Below the pieces are notes generated by a model. The model saw only the letters and a program-made list of their open reading frames with translations. It had not been told where the DNA came from and made no database searches. The position numbers were made by a program, and so were the translations under genes. From contig CM055098.1 of the NCBI GenBank assembly GCA_029204225.1, positions 14,958,533 to 15,022,532 of the forward strand: a DNA stretch of 64,000 nt, written 5' to 3'. Position 1 is the stretch's first letter; each line of letters opens with the position of its first letter. The stretch is from Diphasiastrum complanatum. Its lineage: Eukaryota; Streptophyta; Lycopodiopsida; Lycopodiales; Lycopodiaceae. This document shows positions 48,201-59,373 of this stretch, in pieces.

Positions 48201-51200
48201 TTTGCAATTTGATACCTTAATTCTCATGAACCAAAATAAGCCTAGATTTCTAGGTCAAACAGGTATCCATGTTGTGATTGCTAGCCTCTACTTTTAGTAT
48301 ACAGAGGTGTGAAAAGACACATAATGAAGAAGGCAATTAAGTATATAGAGCTTTAAAAGATGCGGCAGTATAGAAGAAAATTTGTCCAGCACCAAAGACT
48401 ACCACCAGCAAAAGATCAAGCCTGCTCAAAACTTCCAATGTACTGCTAAACTTTACAGGCGTAGTTCGGATGTCGCTAGTGTGGGTGTTAAGCCAATATC
48501 CACAAGCAAGTTGCTCATTGAGAATGATGGCAGAATCTACTGATTAGATGTTAATCCTATTCAACTACAAGATCCTCTGCAAAAAGAGAGTATAACTAAG
48601 CTAGAACATTGACAATTCACAGACAACAGTGACTTCACAAGACCACTGATGATTTGAAGCAGCAAAGAGAACAAGGCACAGAATTTCAGATCATCCCTTT
48701 GTTCTTCAAGAATAATTTCCTTCAAAACATTAACAAGAAACTATGACCAATGCAAGAGAAAGGACAAGAACATACATGTTGCATCAGTACATGTGCATCT
48801 TGAAGAGTAAGTAAAACAAGCCCTGCGTTATGGAACGTTGCTGCAGCCACCAGTAGTACTGCTAGATTAACCATTATTGCTGCCCCTAAAGCAAACGAAA
48901 TTTCTACCAAATTGTGCTTGCAGTGTTCCTTGATTGATAGACTAGATGCCTTTCTTTGAACCTGCAGATAGAACCGCGGTCTCTGTCACTTTACTATGGG
49001 TATATAAAAGAAAAAAGTTATTTGCAAATTGCTGCATAGCAAATCAACCTTCCTAAACTAAACAGAGCTAGAGCTCTAAAAAACAGAATTGGTGGTGACA
49101 TGCACACCAATTACAAAATCTCGATTAAACTAACAAGACAGTTTTATAAAGAAACAAAAGAGAGAGCACTCTCAGCAGAGCTTATTGACAAAAACCTGCA
49201 GAATTCCTCTTCATTGGTCGTAGCTAGTAATATCCAAAGTTTGGCACATTGATCTACTGCCCTTGTACATCTAGCACCTTTGGATCTGTAAACTTTTGAG
49301 ATGACTAGACAGAAATTAAGAAAAACTTTTGGCTCAAAGATGTTTACCAGAACCAGTGCAGAATGAAGATAAAGATTATGTGGCGCAATGTTGGCTCCAA
49401 GTAGGCTCACAGTTGTGTACAGACTGTCCCGTCTAAGTCGAGGCATCACTCCAGCAATAACAGCTGATGGAGATGGCTTGCTAAATAAAGCACTAAGCAC
49501 GACAGATAATAGGACAACCCCTACAATGCTAACAGGTATAAGCTCTGCTTTGCGGACTCCCTGTAAAAAGCAAGATTTTCAGAACAGATGACACTTTGCT
49601 ATGTACACATACACAATAGAGTTTCTAAAAGAAGAAGAAATGACAAGTCTCTTAACATCCTTTAAAATCATCTTTCATGGCCCTGAAGCACTCAGAAAAT
49701 TACCAAAAAGGGCAGGATGAACATGAGAAATAAAATATCCATCGCAACTAATAGAACACATGCAAGTATAGGAAGTCCTAGAAGAAGGTTTAGGCCAGTT
49801 GCAGTGCCCAGAACCTGTAAAGGAACAAAGCAATATGAATGAGACAAAATTCACACCAATGGGAAACTAGAGTACATCCCTTTATATTTATGCAATCAAA
49901 GCCCTACATATGTTCAAGAAAATAACCCTGATGCAAAAAAAGAAACTGCATGATCAAGTTTCAACATTCAATAACTTCTGAGCTCTTAAAAATTGAATCA
50001 GTAGTAAATAAAAGTTGGTAATCTTGATATCAATAGTTTTTCTTGTATAAAAACTGTGGAGGATTTTCTTGTATGCCACCAATAAGCTGGTATGTACACA
50101 ACAGTTATAACAAAGCAGCGCATGAAAATGAAGTACCATTGCCATATCGAGAGCAACAAGAGATGCTTCACAGAGTAGCCAAAGTGAAACACATACAGGT
50201 CGAGGATACTCATCATGACAAACCTGCAAAAGGCAAACATAGCATTGAGAATATAATAAGACAGGGACAGTTTGTATTCAAAGAGCACTAGGAGGTTTTG
50301 CTTAAAAAAGTACAAAAACCTTTCAATAATCTAAGAACTCAGTAAAGCTTCAAATAATAAGAACATCAAAAAGCTGATCAGCAGCTCCTTGCCTTCACAT
50401 GCAACTCATCTCAGAACTTCGTTATAGCAAACAGCCAAGCATCTCTGTTTCGGTCAAACTGTATGGCCAATGCCTTCTCTAAGTCCTTGCCTGACACATA
50501 TACTATCCCAGCTTTTCAGATATCAAAAGATGAAAATCTAAGCTAATTCATGACTCCAGCATACATTCTGAAATGCTGTTAGCAGCTTCCAGCTTCCATT
50601 CTTGACCTATTTTTAGATTTTAGAGCATATTCATCACTGGCCATTTCAGGCAGTCCTTTGTCATATGACCTGGTTCCATGCAATTAAAGCACAGATTGTC
50701 GCTTCCGGCTTTCACAAAGGTCTCCTGGTCCATGGTCGATCTTTTCTTCGATTTACTAGGACCCGAAGATGATTCCTTCACCTTTTCTTTTCCTTTCTTT
50801 AAAAAGAATAGTTTCTAGCCAAGCACACATCCTAGATCATGACAAGTGGCCATCATGCAGGTCCGCGAGTCATTGGTCAAGTCAACACGCCCAGTTGAGG
50901 TTCAATTCCAAGTTAGGGCTCAGGACCCAAGGAAGGGGTTGGGTCCCTAATAGTTCTCTTTCCAAATCTTGAAACTCCAATTAAGTGCACTCCCACACAC
51001 AACAACGAGGAGATCATGGCCACCCTCAAGCAGGACTTGTCGAAGGTTTTTTTTAAACCATAGGCAGTGCACAAGAGCTATTGCGCCTCCTCCTCAAGAT
51101 GCAATTGCTCCACCACCCATACCATAAAAGTCCAGGCATGTTCTACTTGATGTGACATGCAATTTCTTTTGGAAACTCCTGCTATCTCATACAACTATCC

Positions 51201-52487
51201 TTCTTCAACGCCTCACTTATCGTCTAATTGTTGTCTTTGTTTTGCAAGTCAAGCAAGTTCTACTATCATTCTTCAACACTTCACTTATCATTTTGTTGTT
51301 GTCTTTGTTTTGCAAGTTGAGCAAGTTATGGAGGATGATTATGATGCAACCACACAAGGTTCAAGGAATATTAACCACATAATCCACCTTGAAAAGGAGC
51401 CACCTTGTGCTCGCTTTCACACTATGTTGACCTAGATGCAACCTGCACTTCGGGTTTAAAGAATGCATCAAATACACGGTATTTGCTTGCGTTGGTGGAA
51501 CAAGTTCTGCCACACAATTGCACAATTACTCCTCGAGTTATCCCCTTGCATTGAGACGAGCAAGGAGCTACAGCAGGACTACTTTTGCAATGTTAAGACT
51601 ATTGATCCAAGCATAAACCAATATTATGTCAAAGAGTTTAGGCCAATATTTGCCACAAATAAACAACTCGAATCAATGCAATCAACAATTTGTCAACTCT
51701 CAAGTAAGAACTTAAATTAGAGCTACACATATTTATGCATTATTTTTTTTGTTGATAGATAATAGGATACAACAACCCCCAAGATCCTTTCACAAAACTA
51801 ATGCTCTTTTCAAGAAAAAACGTAACAATTTCAATGATGAGAAAGGCTTATTAATAAGAAGAAATCTTCCCCAATTCCTTATTGAATTTTGATTGACAAT
51901 ATTCAAACTTTGTGATGGACAGTTATCTCAAAAGCGAACTAGAATCTAAACTCGGGAACATGTAGCATTTAGCAAACTTCTTGAAGTTAATAAGGGTCCC
52001 TATTAGTGTTTCCACGAATTGCGCTTCGTTGGGTGACAAATCACGATTCGTCAATGAATCGACCAGTCTCGATTCAAATCCGAAAAAATTGTGACTGGAA
52101 ATTTTTTTAGCCACAGCCCAGGCTCAAATCTATCGCGATTCAGTTTACATGTATTTTTGCACCTCTTTTAAGGGGAGAATGTTGAGGAGAGGGGGAAACA
52201 TGTAAGGAGAGGAGAAAGGAGATGAGAGAAGAGAGAGCCTTGAGGAGAGAGGAAAGAGCTTAGAGGAGAGAGGAGAGAGGAAATGGCATTTATGGTGAAT
52301 GTGCAATGTGCTAAAAGTTAGGTTAAGCTTGATTGTTAAATGCATTTTGAAGGAGAGAAACTAGAATAGGAGTTAGAAGAAGTTAGAACTTAGGTGTTTA
52401 GTAGTATTAGCCCCTATTATTAGGTGAATGAAGGAGAGAGGATAGAGGTTGGAGTTAGGAGAGTCTTGGAGAGAGAATAGGAGGAGG

Positions 52488-52521
<34 letters not shown>

Positions 52522-55511
52522 TTAAGCAAGAGGTGTGTATGAAATAGTGAATTTAGTTTTAGTTACACTTTAGTAGAGTTTTTAGGACTCATAAGTGTTA
52601 GTTTAGAGTTGGAACTTAGGCAATAGAGGTGAGACGAGTGTTAGAAGTTAGGAGAGTTAAAAGTTAGGAGTTAGGAGTTGAAACTAGAGAGTTAGGAGTT
52701 GAGACTTTAGAGTTAGGAGTTGAGAGTCAGTCATGAGACATAGAGATCCTATATGGGATCATGTCACAGTTGCAACGGGATACGGTGAGGGCACAAAACG
52801 TTGGACGTGCAATTACTGTTGCGTGAGCTACACATGTGGTCCAGTGCGTATTCGAACACACCTTTGTTTGCGTGGCTATGAGATCGGAGCATGCCCACAG
52901 GCACCTCCTGGGCTATCGAGCACAATTGCGAGACCAGGAGAGATTCAGAGAGAGGAGATCATTCCTCCGACGGTCACTGCAAGTAAGCATCATACACTTG
53001 TTATCTGATTCTTTAAACAGTGTGTATGATGAAAGTGATTGTCACTTTTAGACTGGTCACTGTAGTGATTAAATGTTTTTCGATTTCTTTTGTTGCAATA
53101 GGATCAGCTGCCAAACATCATGCATCCACCTCAGATCAGGATGAGACAGAGCCAGAGGCCGGCACATCTAGACCACATGTAGATGTAGCTGGCCCCTCTA
53201 CTTCTAGACCCCCACGAAGAGGTGTTACTGGTAGAGAGTATTATGTGCAATCATTTCGGGGTGACAATAAGCATAGGGCAGATGTGGCTATCAAAAGACT
53301 CTTCTACCGTTGGGACCTCCCCTTCCATCTAGCGAAGACTCCTGCTTGGGGGGATATGATAGAAAGTGTTGGTGCAATAGGGGCCACATACCATGGACCT
53401 AGCATGGAGTCCCTACGCACCACACATTTGTTGACTGAGGTTCAAGATGTCACCAAGGAATTGGAGCCCGTTCGTGAATTGTGGAAACAATTCGGGTGCA
53501 CCATCATGACTGATGGTTGGAGTGACACCAGGAGGTGACATATCATTAATATCTAGTGTCTTCCTGTGTGGGCACCATGTTCTTGAGAGCCATCGACACA
53601 TCGGCACCTGGCACCATTGTTTCGGGTGAGTAAAGAGTTCATGACATTTGCTGGATTTCAATGCTCATTGCTCATTGGTAATTAGAATTTTCATCATTTT
53701 AGTTTTTGATGCTCATGAGTCGTTGCTCAATTAAAATCTGAGTCTCTAGCAACTAGTTAGTGGTTACAAACTTGTTGCCTTGAACTTTAGATTTGAAAAT
53801 TCTACATGTCGTCAGTGTTGATTGGTCACGACTCACAGATGTGTCGAGACTCTTGATTTTGCTCTCAATTTTCAAGCATAAGCAGCTCCTTAGACCTAGT
53901 AAGTTGTAACTAGAGTCCAATTTGTCTTTGCTTTTCGTCACGATTCATACATGTCTTGCTTTTGTAGAGCTCTTCCTTGCGTGAAAGATGTCCTTGATAC
54001 TGCACGGTTCTTGGTGAGGTTTGTCACCAAGAAACCAAAGGTCCTCACAATTTATGGAGGGTTCAAGAATTTGAAGATCCTTAGACCGGCTCCCACGAGG
54101 TCTGAACTTTGAATCTTGATTCTTGATGATAGATGTCTCATTCTCAATGCTAGATTCTAGAATATGGGTTTGGATTTTAAGGTTTAAACTTCAGAAATTA
54201 GCAGCTAGAGCCTAGCTTAAGCCTTATCTGCATCTCAATTCTTGGCACTTGTTTTGACGTTTGAACTTTGATGCATTGATGATTGTTCAAAATTTGTGAA
54301 ATTTAAATTGTGCAATGTGTTTAGATTTCTATTCATATTTATAGTCTTGGAGCGGCTCCCAAAGGTATAGCACACCCTCAGACAAATAGTTATTTCTAAA
54401 CTTTGTATTTGAGGCTTAAGCTTGAACTACTTGAACTTGAACTTGAGTGCTTAGTGTTGAAACTTAGCACTTGAATCTTGGTACTTACTACTTGAAGTCT
54501 TGAAAGTTGACTAGTTTGAACTTTGATAATTCATGAACCATTTATAATTTGTGAATTTGTGTCACACGTGACACAAATGAATGTCTAGTCAAAACATGTG
54601 AATTGTTTAAACTTTCGGTAAACCTTGACGTTCAAGATTGTAGTATGTACTGTCCAGATTCTAGTATCATCATCCCTAAAAAAGTGATAATAAGTTGTAG
54701 TAACAAGCATCCTTCATATTTAAAATTGGAGATTCTTGCTCTAGGGGAAACCACAACCTAGCCTCTAGGTTTCTCTTGGAAGCAGCTGCTTAGAGAGTTT
54801 GCTATGCGTTGAAAACCATGTGAGGAACTACATGGCCTCCCTTTATATTCTCTTAAAGCGAGTATACAACCCCAAAGGATTAACTCTAATCTTCGCTGGT
54901 ACTATAGAGGGGACGTACTAGATCGCTCAAATTTTCTACACATGTTTAAGGTTATATACGCTTAGTTAGCGCCAAGTTCACAGTAAAGCAAGAATAGATG
55001 AAAAGGCACAAGTTGCAACTACCACAAGTATTTGGAAGCATCTATAAGATTCTATATATATCATAGACACAAGTTTTATAAAATTTTACAACCAAAAGTG
55101 ACCGCTAGTAGCAAGAGATTATGATAATTAAACAGCTAAATGAGAATCATAAGGACAGTGGTGAATATCATTATCTGGGTCTGACAATTCATGTTTACCA
55201 ATAAAAACTAGCACAAACAAAGCACAATTTGTGATTTGAATTAAGTTATATAAAGTAAATAAACCTCTGAAAAATCAACTTCAAACCTGGGCGAGATGTT
55301 TCCCGGTTACTAGACCAAGACGAGCTGCAAGAGACTGCAGAAGTATAGCAATAAGGTTTGAAAGTACAACCGTCCAGATAAGTTCATATCCAAACCTGGA
55401 TCCCCCTTCTATTGCTGTAGCCCAATTACCAGGATCCATGTATCCAATTGATACAAGAAGAGCTGGCCCAAGAAAGGAAACGTACTTTGAGAATATTATT
55501 TGGTTCTTCAT
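39271..55511 (-). CDS. EIN2: EIN2, ethylene-signalling NRAMP-like membrane protein
   Basis: ER membrane protein that relays the ethylene signal. In Arabidopsis its C-terminal part is released and moves to the nucleus. Seven phase-0 coding exons: 55287–55511, 50137–50223, 49704–49814, 49348–49560, 48776–48961, 44852–47914, 39271–39750. Total 1,454 residues, against about 1,290 in Arabidopsis. Exons 1–5 and the start of exon 6 encode the NRAMP-like membrane domain: MDPGNW (25–30), [30 protein letters not shown] (200–211) and LTLQDAH. Exon 6 carries the long hydrophilic domain, with an acidic run ([13 protein letters not shown]) and conserved [40 protein letters not shown] and [11 protein letters not shown]. 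Exon 7 holds [20 protein letters not shown] and the nuclear-localisation motif LKRYKRRL (1414–1421). The last intron appears to use a GC donor (44851/44850). Introns 1 and 6 are about 5 kb and full of transposon fragments. Confidence 0.96.
40169..40417 (-). pseudogene. Copia gag fragment in EIN2 intron
   Basis: Minus-strand frame: [56 protein letters not shown]. This is the characteristic N-terminal order of a copia gag (UBN2/DUF4219 type): 'W..l.G' followed by 'A...I..S......' and 'A.E.W..L'. The fragment is short, and I saw no knuckle, protease or LTR beside it. It is transcribed in the same direction as EIN2. Confidence 0.65.
41742..41987 (+). pseudogene. Ty3/gypsy reverse-transcriptase–RNase H linker fragment
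   Basis: Plus-strand frame: [34 protein letters not shown], then [27 protein letters not shown]. This is the conserved segment after the gypsy reverse transcriptase palm ('FLG..gFYRRFI..F...a.PLT.L.K', 'W......F..LK..l..APvL'). It stops at TAG 41985. Immediately beyond, TGGTATTAGAGCC (41990–42002), one base from a primer-binding site, marks a junction with another element. Confidence 0.8.
42845..43312 (+). pseudogene. LINE reverse-transcriptase fragment
   Basis: Frame: [60 protein letters not shown] (catalytic Asp of motif A), then a TAA at 43235 in place of a Lys, [20 protein letters not shown]. This is a non-LTR retrotransposon reverse transcriptase. The YADD box and everything after it are missing because a gypsy LTR begins at 43313. 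It lies antisense to EIN2 in intron 6. Confidence 0.88.
43313..43762 (+). mobile_element. Ty3/gypsy LTR plus primer-binding-site remnant
   Basis: LTR 43313–43747 starts TGTTAGGGACCC and ends TTGTAACA. TTGCTATCAGAGAC at 43749–43762 is a two-mismatch version of TTGGTATCAGAGCC. GGTATACAAGG near 43464 may be the TATA region. Its interior matches the LTR at 11513–11975 (GTGGATGGAGAGC...). Its first ~140 bp match, in reverse orientation, 50810–50950. It interrupts the LINE fragment. Confidence 0.8.
43925..44080. other. GC-rich island in an AT-rich intron
   Basis: About 150 bp of strongly GC-rich sequence (roughly 75% by eye), made of short CCGCAG/GGGCCCGC-like blocks. An A/T run and an AAT microsatellite (about 43895–43925) lie just before it. 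It follows the gypsy LTR and primer-binding site, so it probably belongs to that element's leader. The open frames across it on both strands look like compositional artefacts. Confidence 0.6.
50640..50950 (-). pseudogene. Gypsy LTR start and gag zinc knuckle, minus strand
   Basis: Read on the minus strand from 50950, TATTAGGGACCCAACCCC and the following ~130 bp match the first part of the LTR at 43313. From about 50760 the sequence encodes [20 protein letters not shown] and the CCHC knuckle [14 protein letters not shown]. The rest of the LTR and the gag N-terminus are deleted between the two parts. Confidence 0.75.
52491..52518. repeat. GT microsatellite
   Basis: Uninterrupted (GT)n of about 13 units in EIN2 intron 1. 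The flanks (52380–52730) are purine-rich and contain repeated GTTAGGAGTTGAGA-like units. Confidence 0.95.
52733..54110 (+). pseudogene. hAT-family transposase remnant (BED finger, DUF659)
   Basis: Exon a 52733–52982: BED-type zinc finger [17 protein letters not shown] ([13 protein letters not shown]) and [10 protein letters not shown]. The donor CAA|GTAAGC and the acceptor AATAG before 53102 join in phase to exon b (to 53537), which has the DUF659-type [54 protein letters not shown] and the motif [14 protein letters not shown]. After a frameshift, [16 protein letters not shown] continues to about 53627. A further exon-like piece, 53967–54110, encodes [20 protein letters not shown] and LRPAPTR. 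The dimerisation domain is missing. Antisense to EIN2. Confidence 0.85.
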
Positions 55512-57180
55512 TGCTTCTAGGCTCCTTCAATGTGCTCAAAACAGTTTATGACTTGAGCCACACTCCACACTCCCATGACTTCATAGAAAGAATGAAAATT
55601 TCAGGCATATCAAATAAATTGTAGGCAGTCCACTTTTGCAATGATATCAGAACTTCGCAGTCAACATTGCTGGATTTAATAGTCTGTTAACAGCAGCACC
55701 AGTGATCACAAACTTTTCGTGTTCTTTTATTCCAGTAGAAATGCCTTCAGCACCTCTCTTTCAATCAACTTTGAGTACCACCAATCCCTTTGAGTCCAAC
55801 AACTTTCGAACTTTCTCATGTTCAGTAGCATACAGTCACAACCAGAGGAAAGTGCAAAAGTACACTACATTCTGGCTTCACGTGTCTTTGGTTCTTTAAA
55901 GTATCTCCTGTATTTCTCTTTCACAACTTTGTTCTCTCAGCTTGTGTTTTGTTGCAAAAGTTCAAGCTTGATGAGATGTACAACTGCAAAAAGAAGAGAT
56001 ACAGTCCACCCAATGAACCTGCAAAGCAACACTTGTACATGAAATAATGCCTTACAATCTACATCACCTATCCTAAAATTGCAAATGTAGCCCCAATTTC
56101 ACAACCCTCTTGTTTACACCTCATGTTAGAACCTCCCTGCTTCCTCGGTTAAGAGCAAACTGACAAAAGAAGCTGAATAAGAAAGATGAAGGCAAGAGGC
56201 TAAATCTACAAGGGAATCTATGAAACATGTGGAAAACATTCAATCTTTTTTGTTCTCTCTTTCCTGTACGTCCTCATTTCGGCAGCTGCTTGAATCAAAT
56301 TCAAAGTCCTGATCCCAGGAAGAGGAAAGTAAATTTTCAGAAACATGCCAATATTATTAAAAGATCAAAAAACATTCAATCTTTGCAAAAGATGTACTAA
56401 AACATTCTGAAAGTCAGGTATAACAGTAAAATTAGCATGTGTAATAGGTAAGAAATGTCTCCTGCAAAAAGATGAATAAACAATCACACTGACCTTTTTT
56501 TAATCTCCTTGAAGATGGAAGTTAAGGTTTATTCCTCCTTATTCACCAACTCAACCTCATTATCTTGCTCAGATCTCTGTATTGGAGCTAATTATCAGCA
56601 TCACGGCCTGGATTTGAAGTTCAACCAGCATTGGAGACCAAAGCAAGGCCAACAAGTTAGCTTCATTCTAAGCCATGCCACAATCGACCCCGCATCATCA
56701 TCGGCGAGATTAACTGCAGTTCACAGAAAAACAACTGCAGTTAAAAGGCCTTATTCTCTTCCCCTCCTTTCCTTTTCCAACTAGTGAAATGACCTTTCAT
56801 GAGATAAGAATGGATTTCGCTATTTTCAGCCTCTAGCGTCCATTCTCGACTTGCAAACATCCAAAAATACCTATCTATCTCTATTAATCCCCACCTCCAT
56901 TCTTTCTTTCTTAACGAAAAACCTAAATTTGAACAAACCCAAACTGGAAAGAAAGAACAAAATTCATATGCATAGGTCGGAAAGCAGTCATGAATCCAAC
57001 AGATCCAGTTCACGAGAAAAAATGAGGGGACGAAAAGGCCAGCAAAAGCAGTAGCAGCAGCTGAGTCAGAGAGACTGAATCAATAAAGAAGAAAGTGTAA
57101 GAATGGATGGCGAACGGTATCAGCAGCTCGGAAGCATTCTAATGATAAGTCACTGCAGCTATATTTATATATTATCTCAC
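55512..57180 (-). promoter_or_regulatory. EIN2 5' leader and promoter region (inferred)
   Basis: No coding exon is recognised upstream of the EIN2 start codon. TTTGCAG|GTTCATTGG near 56018 (minus strand) could be an acceptor of a 5'-UTR intron. TATATAAATAT on the minus strand at about 57161–57171 is a plausible TATA box and would place the transcript start near 57135. All of this is inference from short motifs. Confidence 0.35.
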
Positions 57181-57251
57181 CTCTACGCATTCACCACATG
57201 TGCACATTCCAAGTCTATTCACGGCTGCCTGCCTGCCTCCCCTCATTCATC

Positions 57252-57395
57252 CACCACCACCAACAGCAACAGCAACAGAAACAGAAACAGAAACAGAAAT
57301 CTAGTCAGAGAGAGCAATCGCCATTGCTCACCTCCCTCGCCTCGTCTCGTCTCGTCCGATGAAGGAAAAGAAAAAGAAAAAGAAAAAGAGAGAAG
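57252..57395. repeat. CAACAG/AAACAG and AAAAAG microsatellites
   Basis: (CAACAG)n grading into (AAACAG)n at about 57255–57300, and (GAAAAA)n-like repeats at about 57363–57392. They generate spurious Asn/Ser-rich and Lys/Glu-rich frames. Confidence 0.9.
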
Positions 57396-57429
57396 TGAGA
57401 AGAGTAGCCGGGAGAACACATGAACTGAG

Positions 57430-59373
57430 CCTGGCTTGGTTGGACGAGGTCTATCCTTGACGGGCTTTCATGTTGCAGGGTGCTCTTCAAACGTCTCTTA
57501 CCTCTCAAACCTGACACAATTGAAAGGCCAGCCTCCAAACTTACCTTTCAAACTCCAAGGGATGGGATTCTAGATGAAGGGTATGGATATGGGCACTTTA
57601 TGGCCATTTAGATTGTGTGTTTTAAATGTGTCTCAACGTGATGGCTATCCAAGCATTATCTTATTCTCAAATCTAGAGCTTGATGCATGATTACAACAAA
57701 TTTGGAGATTAAGTACAACGCAAGGGAGAGGCATACCCAATAGCTACAACCTAATACTAAGAGAGTAGTGCCGAGTGAATCACCATGATGCAAGCAACAA
57801 AAGAGTGGTAGAATGCTAGCGGTTTTAGATTCCCCTGTTGAGCATTCGTTGAACAACGTATTCCTCATTACAAGGCGAATCGATCTGCAAACAGGGCCCC
57901 ACCCTCATCTAGCAATCTGGAATGTCTGAAATGTTGTATCATGATCTACTCACCATAATGGAAGGAGCATTCTTCGTTGTTGGATGAGAGTGGGGCCATG
58001 CCCACACACTCGGTCACCATTAAGAATATGCTCACTCTATAGAAACTCCAAAAAGCACATAAAATCGCTAAATTCTCAAATGAAATTTCTGAATTTGGAT
58101 ATATTCCAATCTCACAATTAGATATATACCACATAACTCACCACCTTAAACCATACATCTTGATTGGCTCCACAAGTGTTCTAAAAGGTAACCCAATGGA
58201 ATTCATTCTATTTGATGTTATAAATGAGGAGTAGTCTATCCCAAGTTTTGCAAGTCAAAGTTAAATTTGTTGATGTTTGTTTAAAGGGTATCATAGCAAA
58301 AATCGTAAGCGTTTTCATATGTAGAATGTGGTTAGATTCATTGTATTTTTAATTTCATTGAAGGGCTTGTAGTGAAGTAGTTGTTCACAATAGATATTGT
58401 CACGTGTTTATGATAATTATAGCGAAAGATATTATGCTAAGAGAGGTCAAAGTGTGTGCTTCCATGTGCAATATAATTGTCAACTTTAGTTTCATTTGGT
58501 TCAAGGTGTTGCAGTTCTATTTTTCATTTTGAAACAAATGCATGCAAATGTTACGGGTTTGTGATTATGAGGGTGTATGATCTCATGGAGTTGTGTAATG
58601 GAAGTGAGAGTGCAATGAATCCTACAATTTGTGCACTTATTTATTGTGTGTTTCAAAGAGCATTGCTCATGGTTTTTGAATGCGTTAAAATGTTGTAATG
58701 GTATGCACATTTGAGTGGTTTATAAGCTACGTCATCAAATCTGGTCAAGTATGATGTACAAAAATTAGCTGCATAAGAATATAAAATGCATCGACTATAT
58801 GTACGAGCATTCCACAATGCTTTTAGACAATATTTAAAAGTTGTTGTTGGGATTATGGCAATAGAAGACTGTAGGTCGCTTTAGAGTACTTTGTAGAGAC
58901 TAACTGTAAGTATTCGCTAGTTGCAAGGACAAAAACCATGTAATGAAACATTTGACAATGTGATGTATTAATTTCGCCCATTATCATATCTTTCTGTATA
59001 ATTTTGTAGTGGAGTTGTAGAGGAACTTTTCAATTTTGTAGTGTTGCTAGGATCATTGCTATAAACATTGACGGTCACACATAATGAAATTGACAATCTT
59101 TTGAAGTACGTTAATTGAAATAAGTTTGTTTATGTTTGTAAGTTTGGATGTCTTTTATATTATAAGGCAATAAAAATTTGTCACATGAAATGTATGTGTC
59201 TATGAAATTTATAATATCTTTTTGTGCATGTATATTGGTGCATTTTTCATCCATCGTACATTGTGGTCATGTTGGTTGCCACAATGTTGAAGCTCAATGT
59301 AAAAAAAAGTATGCATTTAATTTGCCAAATATTGTGTCATTTTTTTATATCAATGTTTTCATGACATTTATTT
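57430..59373. other. Intergenic, nothing recognised
   Basis: AT-rich sequence without supported genes or repeats. Confidence 0.5.

Larger units (their letters stand above)
50224..55286 (-). other. EIN2 intron 1 (5.1 kb) with transposon fragments
   Basis: Donor CTCGCCCAG|GTTTGAAG at 55286/55285 and acceptor TTTTGCAG|GTTTGTCATG at 50224–50226. The intron holds a gypsy LTR/gag fragment, a hAT pseudogene and microsatellites. The segments 51000–52480 and 54111–55286 otherwise show nothing I can assign. Confidence 0.85.

Noticed and set aside
49954-50315. Small membrane protein in EIN2 intron 2
   Set aside because: Its good residues are EIN2 exon 2 (50137–50223); the remainder is intron read-through.
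51157-51720. Possible gag-like protein in EIN2 intron 1 ([20 protein letters not shown])
   Set aside because: The segment has a natural-looking composition, but I could not match it to a named domain and the frames are broken.
57103-57538. Asn/Ser-rich protein upstream of EIN2
   Set aside because: The frame is driven by CAACAG and AAAAAG microsatellites in a promoter-like region.
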